A stretch of 64,000 nt of DNA from Mesorhizobium sp. J8 (lineage in GTDB: Bacteria; Pseudomonadota; Alphaproteobacteria; Rhizobiales; Rhizobiaceae), in NCBI RefSeq assembly GCF_016591715.1, contig NZ_AP024109.1, positions 3,720,001-3,784,000 on the forward strand, read 5' to 3'. The notes under the pieces were generated by a model. That model ran no database searches. It saw only the letters and a program-made list of their open reading frames with translations, and was not told the origin of the DNA. This document shows, in pieces, positions 38,001 to 45,918 of this stretch. Made by a program: the position numbers and the translations under genes. Every line of letters begins with the position of its first letter. The stretch's first letter is position 1.

Positions 38001-38487
38001 AGCGCCGCGCCGCGAGAACGGCAAGACGCCACAGGGCGGCTGGGTGCGCGACCTCCTGACCAATGCCTCGCGCGAGGAAGAGCTGCGGCCGGCAGCGCCG
38101 GCGGAAGCGCCACGCGCGACGCCGGCCCAGCGCTCGCCTCTGCATGTCATGGAGTCGCTCAACTCGCTCTCCGTCGACATCGCGCGGGCCATCGACCACG
38201 ACGCCTCGATCGAGCTGTGGAACCGCTACCGGCGCGGCGAGCGCGACGTGTTCACGCGTCGCCTCTACACGCTCAAGGGCCAGCAGACCTTCGACGAGAT
38301 CCGCCGCAAGTATCAGGTCGAGGCGGAATTCCGCGCCGCGGTCGACCGCTACTGCGAGGATTTCGAGAAGCTGCTCAAGGATGTCTCGCGCAACGACCGC
38401 GACAACATTATGGCGCAGACCTATCTGACCTCCGACACCGGCAAGGTCTACACCATGCTGGCCCACGCCAGCGGACGGCTGCACTGA
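32083..38487 (+). CDS. rgsE: Giant polar-growth ring protein (GPR/RgsE homologue), apolipoprotein-like repeats
   Basis: A 2134-residue inner-membrane protein. Residues 1-125 are cytosolic with a proline-rich stretch; two helices lie at about 130-150 and 172-194; most of the rest is coiled coil. Residues 573-1220 are tandem 36-residue units (core SIDGLVAGQVEKLAEGR) mixed with 29-residue units one heptad shorter. Residues 1300-1523 are another 29-residue family (core FDAADQKLVARA) with 11-residue pieces. A proline-rich linker (about 1920-2018) leads to a conserved C-terminal domain with HVMESLNSLSVDIARAID and TYLTSDTGKVYTMLAHASGR. Length, helices, repeats and C-terminus fit GPR of Agrobacterium and RgsE of Sinorhizobium, which form a ring at the growth pole and are needed for rod shape. 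Name assigned from memory of the family. Confidence 0.82.
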   Translation: MAKKPTTTKSLDSDVAAELEKALDLDLNGDEGGLDMAASMEDLEAQISAAADELAREGRSQRAEPANNPQPAPQPPKAPAAKPAELRPVEPRNGQPSGFTPPAGFTPANDDRQKDYKTLLHSLNRRASSTVYWVIAFISLAWIAGAGGLANLLFGPGIWKIRTFDQFFARPELIGLAVAAIVPVILFWAFAAMIRRAQEMRIAAQSMTEVAFRLAEPENLAQDRVMMIGQAVRREVAAMGEGIERTLARAVELETLVHGEVSQLERSYSENEARIRSLVDGLGSEREAVVTHAERVRASIASAHETLRDEIGSASDIIRDSILNASTKLSMTINNSGDTLIDRINESSMSIFDSVESRLDSITDRLSTSGEAFASLLDTRIAKLTDTTDGLTRSLTDLLDDRTNGMVSLLGGAARTLNSEFEASLSGIERTLAERGQALISEFQTRAEALDTGTQKLNAALEARARQINETMVERAKEIAHAFAESKDTLSAMIDQGKTQIGADMADIISSTSSMLEARATDFAGRMEAARHVVSRSFDSDIQRLADARAGIEEAVENHSRSLSESRERMAAAMQEDLAKFAEGRAAIDAAVTNQVQKLAEGRGLISRALEEDLRKVNESRAAIDASLGSHLERIEEGRNRLAQALNEDSDRLVQARTMIDEMVAGHVGKLAEGRNILARALEADLGKLQDSRASIDGLVAGQVEKIAEGRAVLAKALETDIIGIRNLIETHSTKLAEDRGELSRALESDLSGIRGLIDSHAGKLAEDRSLLSQTLEADLAKLAESRASIDGLVAGQVEKLAEGRDILKRALEADLNTIKGAIAGHSDKVLEDRAQLSKALEADLQAVSGAIADHQSRLAQDRSTLSKALEDDLQTVSGAIADHQNRLVQDRSVLSKSLEDDLAKLAESRSSIDGLVAGQVEKLAEGRDILKRALEADLNTIQGAIVDHSQKITGHRAELSRALEADMASASGLMQTHADQLSQNRATLSKALEDDLAKLAESRASIDGLVSGQVEKLAEGRDILKRALEADLAKLAESRASIDGLVAGQVEKLAEGRDILTRALEADLAKLAESRAGIDGLVAGQVEKLAEGRDVLTRALEADLAKLAESRAGIDGLVAGQVEKLAEGRDILKRALEADLQKLTESRSEIDNVIAGHVGKLSEGRDMLARALEDDLAKLADARRDVDRSVAGHIDQIAARSSDISAAIAADVEKIEQAFSRQTGIIEERAGTMERALSTGVDNVRGVLEKTAVFVAGALRDKVMEVTSALHEQAGAAFSDADRKIAERAEQTSAALLARAEDIAQAFEAADRRLHERAQDTSNMLMARADDASNALMARAEETADKLATRAGEIANTFDAADQKLVARAVETAQSLAARAGDILRNFEGADERLSMRITESAEALAARASDLGRIFDAADQHLISRIAEGSEALSSRASEIARIFDDADSRLVSRIASSTSTIGEHADTIVGAFAATEQRVADRARQTGQELAVHAREIEQALAGADERLAASAAAAASRVEDQVASVESRLAYSAETMGQKLNEQVSSAEAQLISRANVIAETFTAVGQHIGHSTNEAARTIGANTRELNTMLAARSAEMAKILDETAKPLVERFAQGGSELQRSMEEVAERAAEKLRSENTNLVNALASRTAETLSAVEGARSSLADSVADLIGRMTTSSAQLGQLIEQAAVNLGQVEERLSGSTQSFAATTEKAAQTFASSARLVDSNTTRLTDLSSATLREVASIATKFDEHSRLLSSASNLLSSAQSNLEHTLERQSSLEDLAVGLVKKSEDLEKVMRSFENLVGQTMQTAEGRTMESAEKIRTAIAEVIDSATRRFADATEEMRRTAGSIKSELDLTRAELKKGVIEMPEEAKESTSAIRRAVAEQINALKELSDIVAKSGRSGSSEQGEPRGLRPAPQAPARAAEPPLRRPPAPQPQPQPTARAPQAPLAETTLRGTLDLERPAEAPRRENGKTPQGGWVRDLLTNASREEELRPAAPAEAPRATPAQRSPLHVMESLNSLSVDIARAIDHDASIELWNRYRRGERDVFTRRLYTLKGQQTFDEIRRKYQVEAEFRAAVDRYCEDFEKLLKDVSRNDRDNIMAQTYLTSDTGKVYTMLAHASGRLH
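33801..35740 (+). repeat. Tandem 108-bp (36-residue) and 87-bp (29-residue) coding repeats
   Basis: Within the GPR/RgsE gene. Roughly 18 units; those at about 34410-34530, 34780-34890 and 35060-35500 are nearly identical in DNA, which implies recent duplication or gene conversion. The 36- and 29-residue units differ by seven residues, one heptad, keeping the coiled-coil phase. Confidence 0.85.
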
Positions 38488-38511
38488 CGCCGGCAAGCAG
38501 AATCGGAACTG

Positions 38512-38538
38512 AAAAAGGCGGGTCTCGACCCGCCTTTT
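38512..38538. terminator. Bidirectional rho-independent terminator
   Basis: Arms GGCGGGTC (38517-38524) and GACCCGCC (38527-38534) flanked by AAAAA on the left and TTTTT on the right, so it can stop transcription from the GPR/RgsE gene and from the Mla-type operon that converges on it. Confidence 0.88.
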
Positions 38539-38575
38539 TCATATCCATGATTTCGACTGTCGGGTTGGCCGGCGC

Positions 38576-39187
38576 TCAGATCGTCTGGTCCGTCCAGCGG
38601 ACGATGTCCTTCGCCGCCTGGCCGAAGGCGTTGTCCAGCGCGCCGACGTAAGCCGCGTTGCCGCTGCCGGAGACCGGCGCACTCGCGGTGAAGTTCTTCG
38701 AGGCGCGTACCTCCCCGTTGCGGTCGTTCAGGATACGCACGAACAGGTCGACATCGGCATGCTCGCCGCCATCGACGCGCACTTCGAAGGAGCGCACCTC
38801 GACGATGATCTGGTAGTCGATCGCCAGCCCCTCGCCCGGCTTGCCGACGCCGGCAAAGCTGCCGGAGCGCTGGAAGGTCTCCGCCAGCCTCGCCTGCACG
38901 ATCAGCGGCAGGCGGTCCGCCCATTGCGCGCCCTTGAGGAACTGGATCGACCGGTCCGAGGGCCTGATGACGATGTTCTGGCTGTCCAGCGCCTTGAGCG
39001 CCGACGGCTGGGCGATCAGGATCTGGCGGCGGCTGTGAGCGCGAACGTCGACCGACGGCGCCGACAATTCGAACGTATCGAGCGGCGCCGGCTTGCCGCC
39101 GAGGGCCGCGCAGCCGGCAAGCGCAAGCACCAGCAATGCTGCCGCGGACGATCTGAAACTCCCCGCTACCACCCTCACTGACTTCAC
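38576..39187 (-). CDS. ABC-transport auxiliary lipoprotein (PqiC/MlaB-region type)
   Basis: A 203-residue lipoprotein: after a signal sequence the lipobox LALAGC gives an acylated cysteine at residue 26. The mature domain (TFELSAPS, VDYQIIVEVRSFEVR-like strands, FTASAPVSGSG and VGALDNAFGQAAKDIVRW) matches the ABC-transport auxiliary domain of PqiC. Such lipoproteins sit at the outer membrane and accept lipid from MCE tunnels. The start is taken as GTG at 39187; a longer frame to 39304 would overlap the MCE gene. It is the last gene of the Mla-type operon. Confidence 0.78.
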   Translation of the reverse strand: MKSVRVVAGSFRSSAAALLVLALAGCAALGGKPAPLDTFELSAPSVDVRAHSRRQILIAQPSALKALDSQNIVIRPSDRSIQFLKGAQWADRLPLIVQARLAETFQRSGSFAGVGKPGEGLAIDYQIIVEVRSFEVRVDGGEHADVDLFVRILNDRNGEVRASKNFTASAPVSGSGNAAYVGALDNAFGQAAKDIVRWTDQTI

Positions 39188-39266
39188 GCGCGATCCCCGT
39201 TGTCCCCGGACCTTACGATCAACCCGCTTTTGCGGTTCATTTTCTTGGCGGTCGCGGCGGCCGAAG

Positions 39267-40640
39267 TCAACGCCGTGCCCTTCCATCGAATTGTCGGACC
39301 TCACCGTCGCCGCCGGACAGAATGCGCTGCGGATTGCGGCTGAGGTCGGTCACCGCCTCCTCGATGCGGTTGATCGAGCGGCGGCTGTCCTGCACCAGCG
39401 CTTCCACATTCTGCAGGCCCTGGCCGGAGAAGCGCGACAGGTTGTCGACGATGGTGCCGAGGCGGGAGTTCAGCGTGTCGGCCACCTGCTTGAAGGATTT
39501 CAGCGTCGCCCTGGCATCGGCCATCACGCCGTTGGCCTCGCCGGAGCCGAGGAGATTGTCGACTTTGGCCAGAATGCCGTCGACGCGCACAGAAGCGTCG
39601 TTGAGGCGCTGCGCAAGCTGGCGGGCATTCTTGATCGTGTCGTTGATGTCATCGGAGCGGTTGGCGATCTTGTCGGTCACCTTGGCGATGTCGGACGCCG
39701 CCTTGTCGGCGCTGGCGCTGGCCTTCTGGATGTTGGCCAAAGCGGTCTTGACATCCGCCGGATCGATGCCGTCGAGCACGCCGTTGACCTTGGCCAGCGT
39801 CCCTTGCGTCTGCTTGGCGAAATCGTTGATCGAGCCGACCGCCGTATTGACGTTGCCGATGACCGTGTCGAACTGCTTCGAGGTCTCCTTCAGGTTCGCC
39901 GTCACCGTATCGACATTGGCCACGATGCTTTTGATCTGGTCCTTGTCGACGGAATTGAGCAGGCCTTCGGCGGCCTTCAACGTGCTGTCGAGCCGGCCCG
40001 AGACGTTCTTCAGCTGATCGGAGAGCGAGCTCACCGCCGACAGGAACTTGTCGATGCCGTCGGAATTCTTGGCCAGCGCGTCCGAGAAGGTCTCGACATT
40101 CTTGACCGTCTGCGTTAGCGGGCCGCGAACGTCCTTGGTGAAGCCTTCGAGCTCGCTCAGCACCTTGTCGGCGCGGGTGAAGATGTTCTGCGCCGTCTGC
40201 AGAAGGTTGGTGACCGCCGACGGATTGGCGGTGATCTCGGGGATCCTGCCCTCTTTCTCCGCCTCGTCGAGCAGCTTCGCCTCCTTGGGATCGGCGCCGC
40301 GGAGCTCGATATTGGCCTGACCGGTCAAGCCGGCCAGGCCAATATCGGCCTGTGTGGACTTGGTGATCGGCGTCATGCGATCGATCTCGGTGTCGGCGAT
40401 GGCCACCGTCGGATTGTCGACGTCGATGTAAACCCGTTTGACGTCACCGACCTTGACGCCGTTGAACAGCACGAAGCTGCCGCGGCCGAGGCCGGAGGCC
40501 GAACCTGGAATGCGCACGCGCAGCATTGTCGTTTCGCCTCTGTCGCCAATCGCCGCGGTCCAGTAGACGAAGGCGAAGGCCGCCAGGATCGCGCCCAGCG
40601 TGAAGATGCCGACGATGACGTAGTTGGCTCTGGTTTCCAT
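39267..40640 (-). CDS. mlaD: MCE-domain lipid transport protein (MlaD type)
   Basis: A 457-residue protein: one N-terminal helix (YVIVGIFTLGAILAAFAFVYW), an MCE domain at about 38-115 (GLGRGSFVLFNGVKVGDV, GLAGLTGQANIELRG) and a long helical C-terminal region of about 300 residues that could form a tunnel across the periplasm. It is longer than E. coli MlaD (183 residues), as is usual in alphaproteobacteria. It starts 14 bases after the ATPase gene and belongs to the MlaEFD phospholipid transport system. Confidence 0.88.
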   Translation of the reverse strand: METRANYVIVGIFTLGAILAAFAFVYWTAAIGDRGETTMLRVRIPGSASGLGRGSFVLFNGVKVGDVKRVYIDVDNPTVAIADTEIDRMTPITKSTQADIGLAGLTGQANIELRGADPKEAKLLDEAEKEGRIPEITANPSAVTNLLQTAQNIFTRADKVLSELEGFTKDVRGPLTQTVKNVETFSDALAKNSDGIDKFLSAVSSLSDQLKNVSGRLDSTLKAAEGLLNSVDKDQIKSIVANVDTVTANLKETSKQFDTVIGNVNTAVGSINDFAKQTQGTLAKVNGVLDGIDPADVKTALANIQKASASADKAASDIAKVTDKIANRSDDINDTIKNARQLAQRLNDASVRVDGILAKVDNLLGSGEANGVMADARATLKSFKQVADTLNSRLGTIVDNLSRFSGQGLQNVEALVQDSRRSINRIEEAVTDLSRNPQRILSGGDGEVRQFDGRARR

Positions 40641-40654
40641 TGCCCCACTTATGG

Positions 40655-41464
40655 CTATGCGCGCGCCGCAAGATCAAGTTGCCGGGCGCGTTTTCCGCGG
40701 AAATAGGATTTCACCCACGGCTCCTCGCTCTTCAGCATGTCGTCGATCGTGCCTTCGACCAGCACCCGCTTCTTGCCGAGCACCGCGACGTGATCGCAAG
40801 CGGTGAACAGCGTATCGAGATCGTGCGTGACCATGTAGACGGTCAGGTCCATCGTGTCGCGCAGCTTGACGACCAGCTCGTCGAATTCGGCCGCGCTGAT
40901 CGGATCGAGCCCCGATGTCGGCTCGTCGAGAAAGACGATGTCCGGGTCGAGCGCCAGCGCGCGCGCCAGCGCCGCGCGCTTGATCATGCCGCCGGACAGC
41001 TCGGAGGGAAATTTCTGTGCGGCGTCGGCCGGCAATCCGACCAGCTCGATCTTGAGCAATGCGAGCTCGTCCATCAGCGCCCTTGGCAGGTCGAGATATT
41101 CGCGCATCGGCACTTGCACGTTTTCCAGCACCGTCAGCGCCGAAAACAGCGCGCCATGCTGGAAAAGGACGCCGAGCCGCATGTCGATCCGCAGCCGATC
41201 GACCTCGCTTGCCTTGTCGACATCGACACCGAACAGTTTGATCGTTCCTGATTGCTTGGGCATCAGTCCCAATATGGTGCGCAACAGCACCGATTTGCCG
41301 GCGCCCGAGGCGCCGACGAAGCCGAGGATTTCCCCGCGCTTGATGTCGAGGGAAAGCTTGTCGAGGATCAGATTGTCTTCGATGGCGACGGTGACGTCGC
41401 GCACCGAAAGCACGATCTCGTCATCGTTCGCGTCCCCAGCCGTGGCACCGTTGCCGTTCGCCAT
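40655..41464 (-). CDS. mlaF: Phospholipid transport ATPase (MlaF type)
   Basis: A 269-residue ABC ATPase: Walker A GASGAGKS (residues 51-58), signature PSELSGGMIKRAALARAL, Walker B DIVFLDEPTSGLDPISA. The MIKRAALARA form of the signature and the HGALFSALTVLENV segment are typical of MlaF. It begins one base after the MlaE gene. Its role is to power lipid movement between the membranes to keep outer-membrane asymmetry. Confidence 0.9.
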   Translation of the reverse strand: MANGNGATAGDANDDEIVLSVRDVTVAIEDNLILDKLSLDIKRGEILGFVGASGAGKSVLLRTILGLMPKQSGTIKLFGVDVDKASEVDRLRIDMRLGVLFQHGALFSALTVLENVQVPMREYLDLPRALMDELALLKIELVGLPADAAQKFPSELSGGMIKRAALARALALDPDIVFLDEPTSGLDPISAAEFDELVVKLRDTMDLTVYMVTHDLDTLFTACDHVAVLGKKRVLVEGTIDDMLKSEEPWVKSYFRGKRARQLDLAARA

Positions 41465-41465
41465 C

Positions 41466-42653
41466 TCAGAACCCGATCGCTGCGTAGAACATGGCGAAAA
41501 GCCCGTCGAGAATGATGACGACGAAGATCGACTTCACCACGGACGCGGTCACGTGCAGGCCGAGCGATTCGGCGCTGCCGCCGACTTTCATGCCCTCGAC
41601 CGATGCGATGATGCCGATGATCAGGGCCATGAATGGCGCCTTGATCAGGCCGGCGAAGATGGTGCTGAGATCGATGGCCACACGCAGCCTGTCGATGAAC
41701 GCTGCCGGCGGAATGTCGGAATAGAGCCAGGCAGCGACGATGCCCCCGGCGAGGGCCGCGAAATTGGCGATGATGGTGAGGCATGGCAGCCCGATCACCA
41801 GCGCGACGAGCCGCGGAAAGACCAGCACGCCGATCGGGTTGAGGCCGATCACCTTCAGCGCGTCGACCTCCTCGCGCATCTTCATCGAGCCGATCTCGGC
41901 GGTGATGGCGCTGCCCGAACGTCCCGCGAGCATGATCGCCGTCATCAGCACGCCGAGCTCGCGCAGGATGAGCACGCCGACGAGGTCGACGACGAAGATG
42001 TTGGCGCCGAAATAGCTGAGCTGATAGGCGCCCTGCTGGGCGACGATGGCGCCGACGATGGCCGACATCAGCACCACCACCGGTATCGCGCCGACGCCCA
42101 TGCGATCGATCTGGTTGAAGATCGCGGCGGGATTGACCGCGTGACCGCGTCCGAGCTTCATCTGCGCGCCGCGGATCGTGGCGCCGAGGATGTTCATCGA
42201 GGCGACGAAATCGTCCCGCATCTCATAGACGCGGCGGCCGACCAGTTCCAGCGCGCGCAGGATGATGTTGGGCGGACCGGCCGTGCCCGATTCAGGCTCG
42301 CGGCGGACCGCGTCTCCGACCGCGCCGAGCAGGATCGAGGCGATCTCGCTCTGACCCTGCAGATGGACCTCGACGCCTTTCTTCTCGAAGGCGCTGGCCA
42401 GCCGATCGATCAGCCAGGCGCCGGCAGTGTCCATTTTCTCGATGTTGGAAAGATCGAGCGTCAGCTGTTTCGCGCCGCTTCTCTGCTCGATCTTGCGCAT
42501 GTCGGCATCGACCGCCGCGACGGTGCGCGTCGTCCACACGCCGGAAAAGGCGCAGCCTAGCACGCCGCCTTCCTCGCCCACGGCAACGCGCGGCCGGTGC
42601 TCGGCGTCCTTGGCGGCCTCGCCGCTTGCGTTGCGTTTGCGGATGGTCAACAT
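41466..42653 (-). CDS. mlaE: Phospholipid transport permease with N-terminal STAS domain (MlaE type)
   Basis: A 395-residue protein: a STAS domain at about 20-120 (LTLDLSNIEKMDTAGAWLIDRL) fused to the MlaE permease (GQQGAYQLSYFGANIFVVDL-like helices, LRELGVLMTAIMLAGRSGSAITAE, MKMREEVDALKVIG). In E. coli the STAS protein MlaB is separate, so here MlaB and MlaE are joined, a common form outside enteric bacteria. First gene of the mlaE-F-D-lipoprotein operon, divergent from the epimerase gene. Confidence 0.9.
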   Translation of the reverse strand: MLTIRKRNASGEAAKDAEHRPRVAVGEEGGVLGCAFSGVWTTRTVAAVDADMRKIEQRSGAKQLTLDLSNIEKMDTAGAWLIDRLASAFEKKGVEVHLQGQSEIASILLGAVGDAVRREPESGTAGPPNIILRALELVGRRVYEMRDDFVASMNILGATIRGAQMKLGRGHAVNPAAIFNQIDRMGVGAIPVVVLMSAIVGAIVAQQGAYQLSYFGANIFVVDLVGVLILRELGVLMTAIMLAGRSGSAITAEIGSMKMREEVDALKVIGLNPIGVLVFPRLVALVIGLPCLTIIANFAALAGGIVAAWLYSDIPPAAFIDRLRVAIDLSTIFAGLIKAPFMALIIGIIASVEGMKVGGSAESLGLHVTASVVKSIFVVIILDGLFAMFYAAIGF

Positions 42654-42730
42654 GGCGCCCTGTTTAGCGTGACGGGACGGGCGTGTCGATTTGCCGGCAG
42701 ACCGGTGTCGCACAGCCGGAGAAGAAAATT

Positions 42731-43714
42731 ATGGCGCGTGTCATTTCGGTCGAAATGGAGCGATTCCCGATCGCCGGCACCTTCACCATCTCACGCGGGT
42801 CCAAAACCGAGGCCGAAGTCATCACCGTAACGATCACTGAACAGGGACGTTCCGGGCGCGGCGAATGCGTGCCCTACAAGCGCTATGGCGAGACCATGGA
42901 GGGGGTGCGCGCAGCCATCGAGGCCATGCGCGATCCGATCCTCGCCGGCATCGGCCGGACCGCTCTGCTCGCGGCCATGCCCGCGGGCGCCGCGCGAAAC
43001 GCCATCGATTGCGCCCTTTGGGACCTGGAAGCCAAGCTGACCGGCACGCCCGTAGCGGCGGCGATCGGCATTCTTCAGACCAGGCCGCTGGAAACCGCCT
43101 ACACCTTGTCTCTCGCTGAACCGGAAGCCATGGCGGCGCAAGCACGCGCCAACGCCGCGCGGCCCTTGCTCAAGGTCAAGATCGGCGGCGACAACGACAT
43201 GGCGAGGATCCGCGCCGTAACGGAGGCCGCTCCCGAAAGCCGCATCATCCTCGATGCCAATGAGGGCTGGACCGACGAAAATGTCGAGGCGAACCTCGCC
43301 TTCGCCGCGCAGCACGGCATCGCGCTGGTGGAACAGCCGCTGCCGGCCGGCAAGGACGATATCCTGCGCCGGATCGCGCATCCGGTGCCGGTCTGCGCCG
43401 ACGAAAGCGTGCATGCCGCGAAGGATCTCGATGCGCTGGTCGGCCTCTACGACGCCGTCAACATCAAGCTCGACAAGTCCGGCGGCCTGACGGAAGCGTT
43501 GACATTGCGCGACCGCGCGCGCGACCTGGGCTTCGGCATCATGGTGGGCTGCATGGTCGGCACCTCGCTTGCCATGGCGCCGGCGGTGCTGTTGGCGCAG
43601 GATGCCGACTTCGTCGACCTCGACGGTCCGCTGCTCTTGGCGCGCGATCGCGAGCCCGGGCTCGTCTACCAGGGATCGCTCGTTTCATCCCCTGACAGGG
43701 TGCTTTGGGGCTGA
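42731..43714 (+). CDS. Enolase-superfamily epimerase/racemase (dipeptide epimerase or N-acetyl-glutamate racemase, DgcA-like)
   Basis: A 327-residue enzyme of the muconate-lactonising subgroup. The general base lysine is in LKVKIGG, metal ligands are in ILDANEGW, VEQP and CADES, and the second lysine is in NIKLDKSGG. Members epimerise L-Ala-D/L-Glu or racemise N-acetyl amino acids; DgcA-type enzymes act on N-acetyl-D-glutamate. No dgcN neighbour is seen, so the choice between murein-peptide recycling and N-acyl amino acid use is open. Its last 30 bases overlap the convergent MFS gene. Confidence 0.82.
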   Translation: MARVISVEMERFPIAGTFTISRGSKTEAEVITVTITEQGRSGRGECVPYKRYGETMEGVRAAIEAMRDPILAGIGRTALLAAMPAGAARNAIDCALWDLEAKLTGTPVAAAIGILQTRPLETAYTLSLAEPEAMAAQARANAARPLLKVKIGGDNDMARIRAVTEAAPESRIILDANEGWTDENVEANLAFAAQHGIALVEQPLPAGKDDILRRIAHPVPVCADESVHAAKDLDALVGLYDAVNIKLDKSGGLTEALTLRDRARDLGFGIMVGCMVGTSLAMAPAVLLAQDADFVDLDGPLLLARDREPGLVYQGSLVSSPDRVLWG

Positions 43715-44899
43715 GCGGGAAGCGAGGCCTATCAGCACCATGCCAATGATGGCGATCGGGATCATCGCCCAGAAGCCGTCGACGCCCAGGCGGTCGTAGA
43801 GCGGGCCGGAGGCAAGCGTCACCGCCGCCATGAAGAAGCCATTGAAGAAATAGGCGATGCCTTGCGCGGCCCCGGTGCGCTCCTCGGAAACCGTCTCGCC
43901 GATCATCTTCTGCAGACCGATCAAAACCATCGCCACCGACACCGAATGCAGCGACTGGACAAGGAAGAAGCCGGCGACGCCAAGACCGAGCGGCCAGACG
44001 AGCGGAAAGGCGATCCAGCGCACGATCGAGCCGATGCCGGCGATCACCATTACCCTGACGACCGAGACCGAAGCAAAAATACGATTGAAGAACAGGAACA
44101 TGCAGACTTCGGACACCACGCCCCAGGCCCATAGCAGGCCGACGACGGAATCGCCGATGCCGATCGATTTCCAGTAGATCGACACGAAGCCGTAAAGGAA
44201 GGCGTGGCTGGCGGTGATGACGCCGACGCCGAGCGTGAAATAGAGGAAATAGGCGTTGAACAGGCTCGGCGCCTTATGCTGGATCTCGGTGGCCGACAGT
44301 GGCGAGGCCTTGCGGGGCCGCCCCATGCGCGGTGCCGCCACTGCCGCGACCAGGGCCGCGCCGAGTGCGACGAAGATGATGGCCGGAACCGCTTGCGGAC
44401 CCGTCGCCGCCAGGATGAAGCCGCCCACGACATTGGCGCCGAGATAAGAGATTGAACCCCATTTGCGCATGGCCGTGTAATTGGAGCCGAAGCGCCGCAC
44501 GCCGGACAGCGCCAGCGAATCGGCCATCGGCGAATGCGGCGTCCAGACGATCGTCAGCAACAGCGACACGGCGAGCACGATGGCGTAGGTGGCCGGAAGG
44601 AAGTAGCCAGCCGAGATGACCATCGAGGCCGCGACCAGAACGATGTAGACATTGGCGCGGTCCTTCGCCCGGTCGGCGAGCGCCGTCAGCATCGGCGTCG
44701 TCATCACGCGCAGGAACATCGGCGCCGCCAGGATGACGGCGATCTGCTCCGCATGAAAACCTTTCGCCTGCAGCCAGAGCGGAAAATAAGGCAGGTGCGT
44801 GCCTTGCGACACGAACAAGGTCGCGAAGATCAGGCTCATGCGCAATTCGAAATGGCTTGGTTTGACGAGTTGCTCGGGCGACAGGGGCGGCAGCGACAT
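43685..44899 (-). CDS. MFS transporter, phenylpropionate-permease-like (MFS_1_like)
   Basis: A 404-residue, 12-helix protein. YFPLWLQAKGFHAEQIAVILAAP and ALADRAKDR near the N-terminus and AMRKWGSISYLGANVVGG in helix 5 are the marks of the HcaT/PPP group of the major facilitators. The substrate is unknown. The ATG at 44899 is preferred over 44911. The 3' end overlaps that of the epimerase gene by 30 bp, tail to tail. Confidence 0.83.
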   Translation of the reverse strand: MSLPPLSPEQLVKPSHFELRMSLIFATLFVSQGTHLPYFPLWLQAKGFHAEQIAVILAAPMFLRVMTTPMLTALADRAKDRANVYIVLVAASMVISAGYFLPATYAIVLAVSLLLTIVWTPHSPMADSLALSGVRRFGSNYTAMRKWGSISYLGANVVGGFILAATGPQAVPAIIFVALGAALVAAVAAPRMGRPRKASPLSATEIQHKAPSLFNAYFLYFTLGVGVITASHAFLYGFVSIYWKSIGIGDSVVGLLWAWGVVSEVCMFLFFNRIFASVSVVRVMVIAGIGSIVRWIAFPLVWPLGLGVAGFFLVQSLHSVSVAMVLIGLQKMIGETVSEERTGAAQGIAYFFNGFFMAAVTLASGPLYDRLGVDGFWAMIPIAIIGMVLIGLASRSAPKHPVRG

Positions 44900-45087
44900 G
44901 AATCGATCCAATTACGCTGCAATCGACGGCCTGCAACGCGTCTCGATCCCTAACATGCAGCAAGGCGCGGCGGAACTGGCTGGATCAATCGATCGGCGGC
45001 AAAGCTGTTGACGAACTGCGCAGGGAAGCAGGCTGCGCGCGTCAGCGCGACGAAGGCGGCAGCCCGACCCGCGACGTGCGGCTGCGT

Positions 45088-45918
45088 TCAGGCGGCCTGA
45101 GCTGCCCTGCCCTTGAGATCGATGATGTCGATCGGCACCAGCGTTTCGTTGCCGGCCGAAGCCTCAGGCAGCACATGCGCCCAGGTCAGGATTTCCATGC
45201 GGCCATCGAAATGCTCGACCACCGCCGTGCAGCTTTCCACCCAGTCGCCGGTGTTGATGTACTGCACGTCGCCATAGCTTTCGATGGCGGCGTGATGGAT
45301 ATGGCCGCAGATCACGCCATCGACATGCGAGCGCCGGGCTTCTTCCGAAAGCACCGTCTGGAACGAGCCGATGAAGTTCACCGCCTTCTTCACCTTGACC
45401 TTGGCCCAGGACGAGAACGACCAGTAAGGCAGGCCGAGCAGATGGCGCAGCTTCGTCACCACCCGGTTGATCAGCATCGCCGTGTCATAGGCATAGTCGC
45501 CAAGATAGGCGAGCCAGCGCTGGTTGTGCACCACCGTGTCGAACTGGTCGCCATGGATGACCAGCAGGCGCCGGCCGTCGGCGGTCTCGTGAATGGCGCG
45601 GTCGGCGACGACGATGCCGCCGAAATGCACGCCCTGGAACTGGCGCGCGAATTCGTCGTGATTGCCGGCGATATAGGTGATCGAGGCGCCCTTGCGCGCC
45701 TTGCGCAGCAGCTTCTGCACCACGTCGTTGTGGCTCTGCGGCCAATGCCAGCTGCGCCGCAGCCGCCAGCCATCGACGATATCGCCGACAAGGTAGATGA
45801 TCTCAGCATCGTGATACCGCAGGAAATCGATCAGGAAATCGGCCTTGGCCGCCTTCGAGCCGAGATGCACGTCGGAAATGAACATTGCGCGGAAAGTGCG
45901 GGGCTCTGGGTCTGACAT
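45088..45918 (-). CDS. LpxH-like calcineurin-type metallophosphoesterase (UDP-2,3-diacylglucosamine diphosphatase family)
   Basis: A 276-residue enzyme with all four metal-binding motifs of the family: DVHLGS, GDIVDGW, GNHDE and GHIHH. The sequence WRLRRSWHWPQSHNDVVQ places it in the COG2908 group that includes lipid A precursor hydrolases, but many alphaproteobacteria use LpxI for that step, so this may act on another nucleotide sugar or lipid. The start is at 45918 (or one codon upstream, ATGATG). It is divergent from the SDR gene. Confidence 0.8.
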   Translation of the reverse strand: MSDPEPRTFRAMFISDVHLGSKAAKADFLIDFLRYHDAEIIYLVGDIVDGWRLRRSWHWPQSHNDVVQKLLRKARKGASITYIAGNHDEFARQFQGVHFGGIVVADRAIHETADGRRLLVIHGDQFDTVVHNQRWLAYLGDYAYDTAMLINRVVTKLRHLLGLPYWSFSSWAKVKVKKAVNFIGSFQTVLSEEARRSHVDGVICGHIHHAAIESYGDVQYINTGDWVESCTAVVEHFDGRMEILTWAHVLPEASAGNETLVPIDIIDLKGRAAQAA

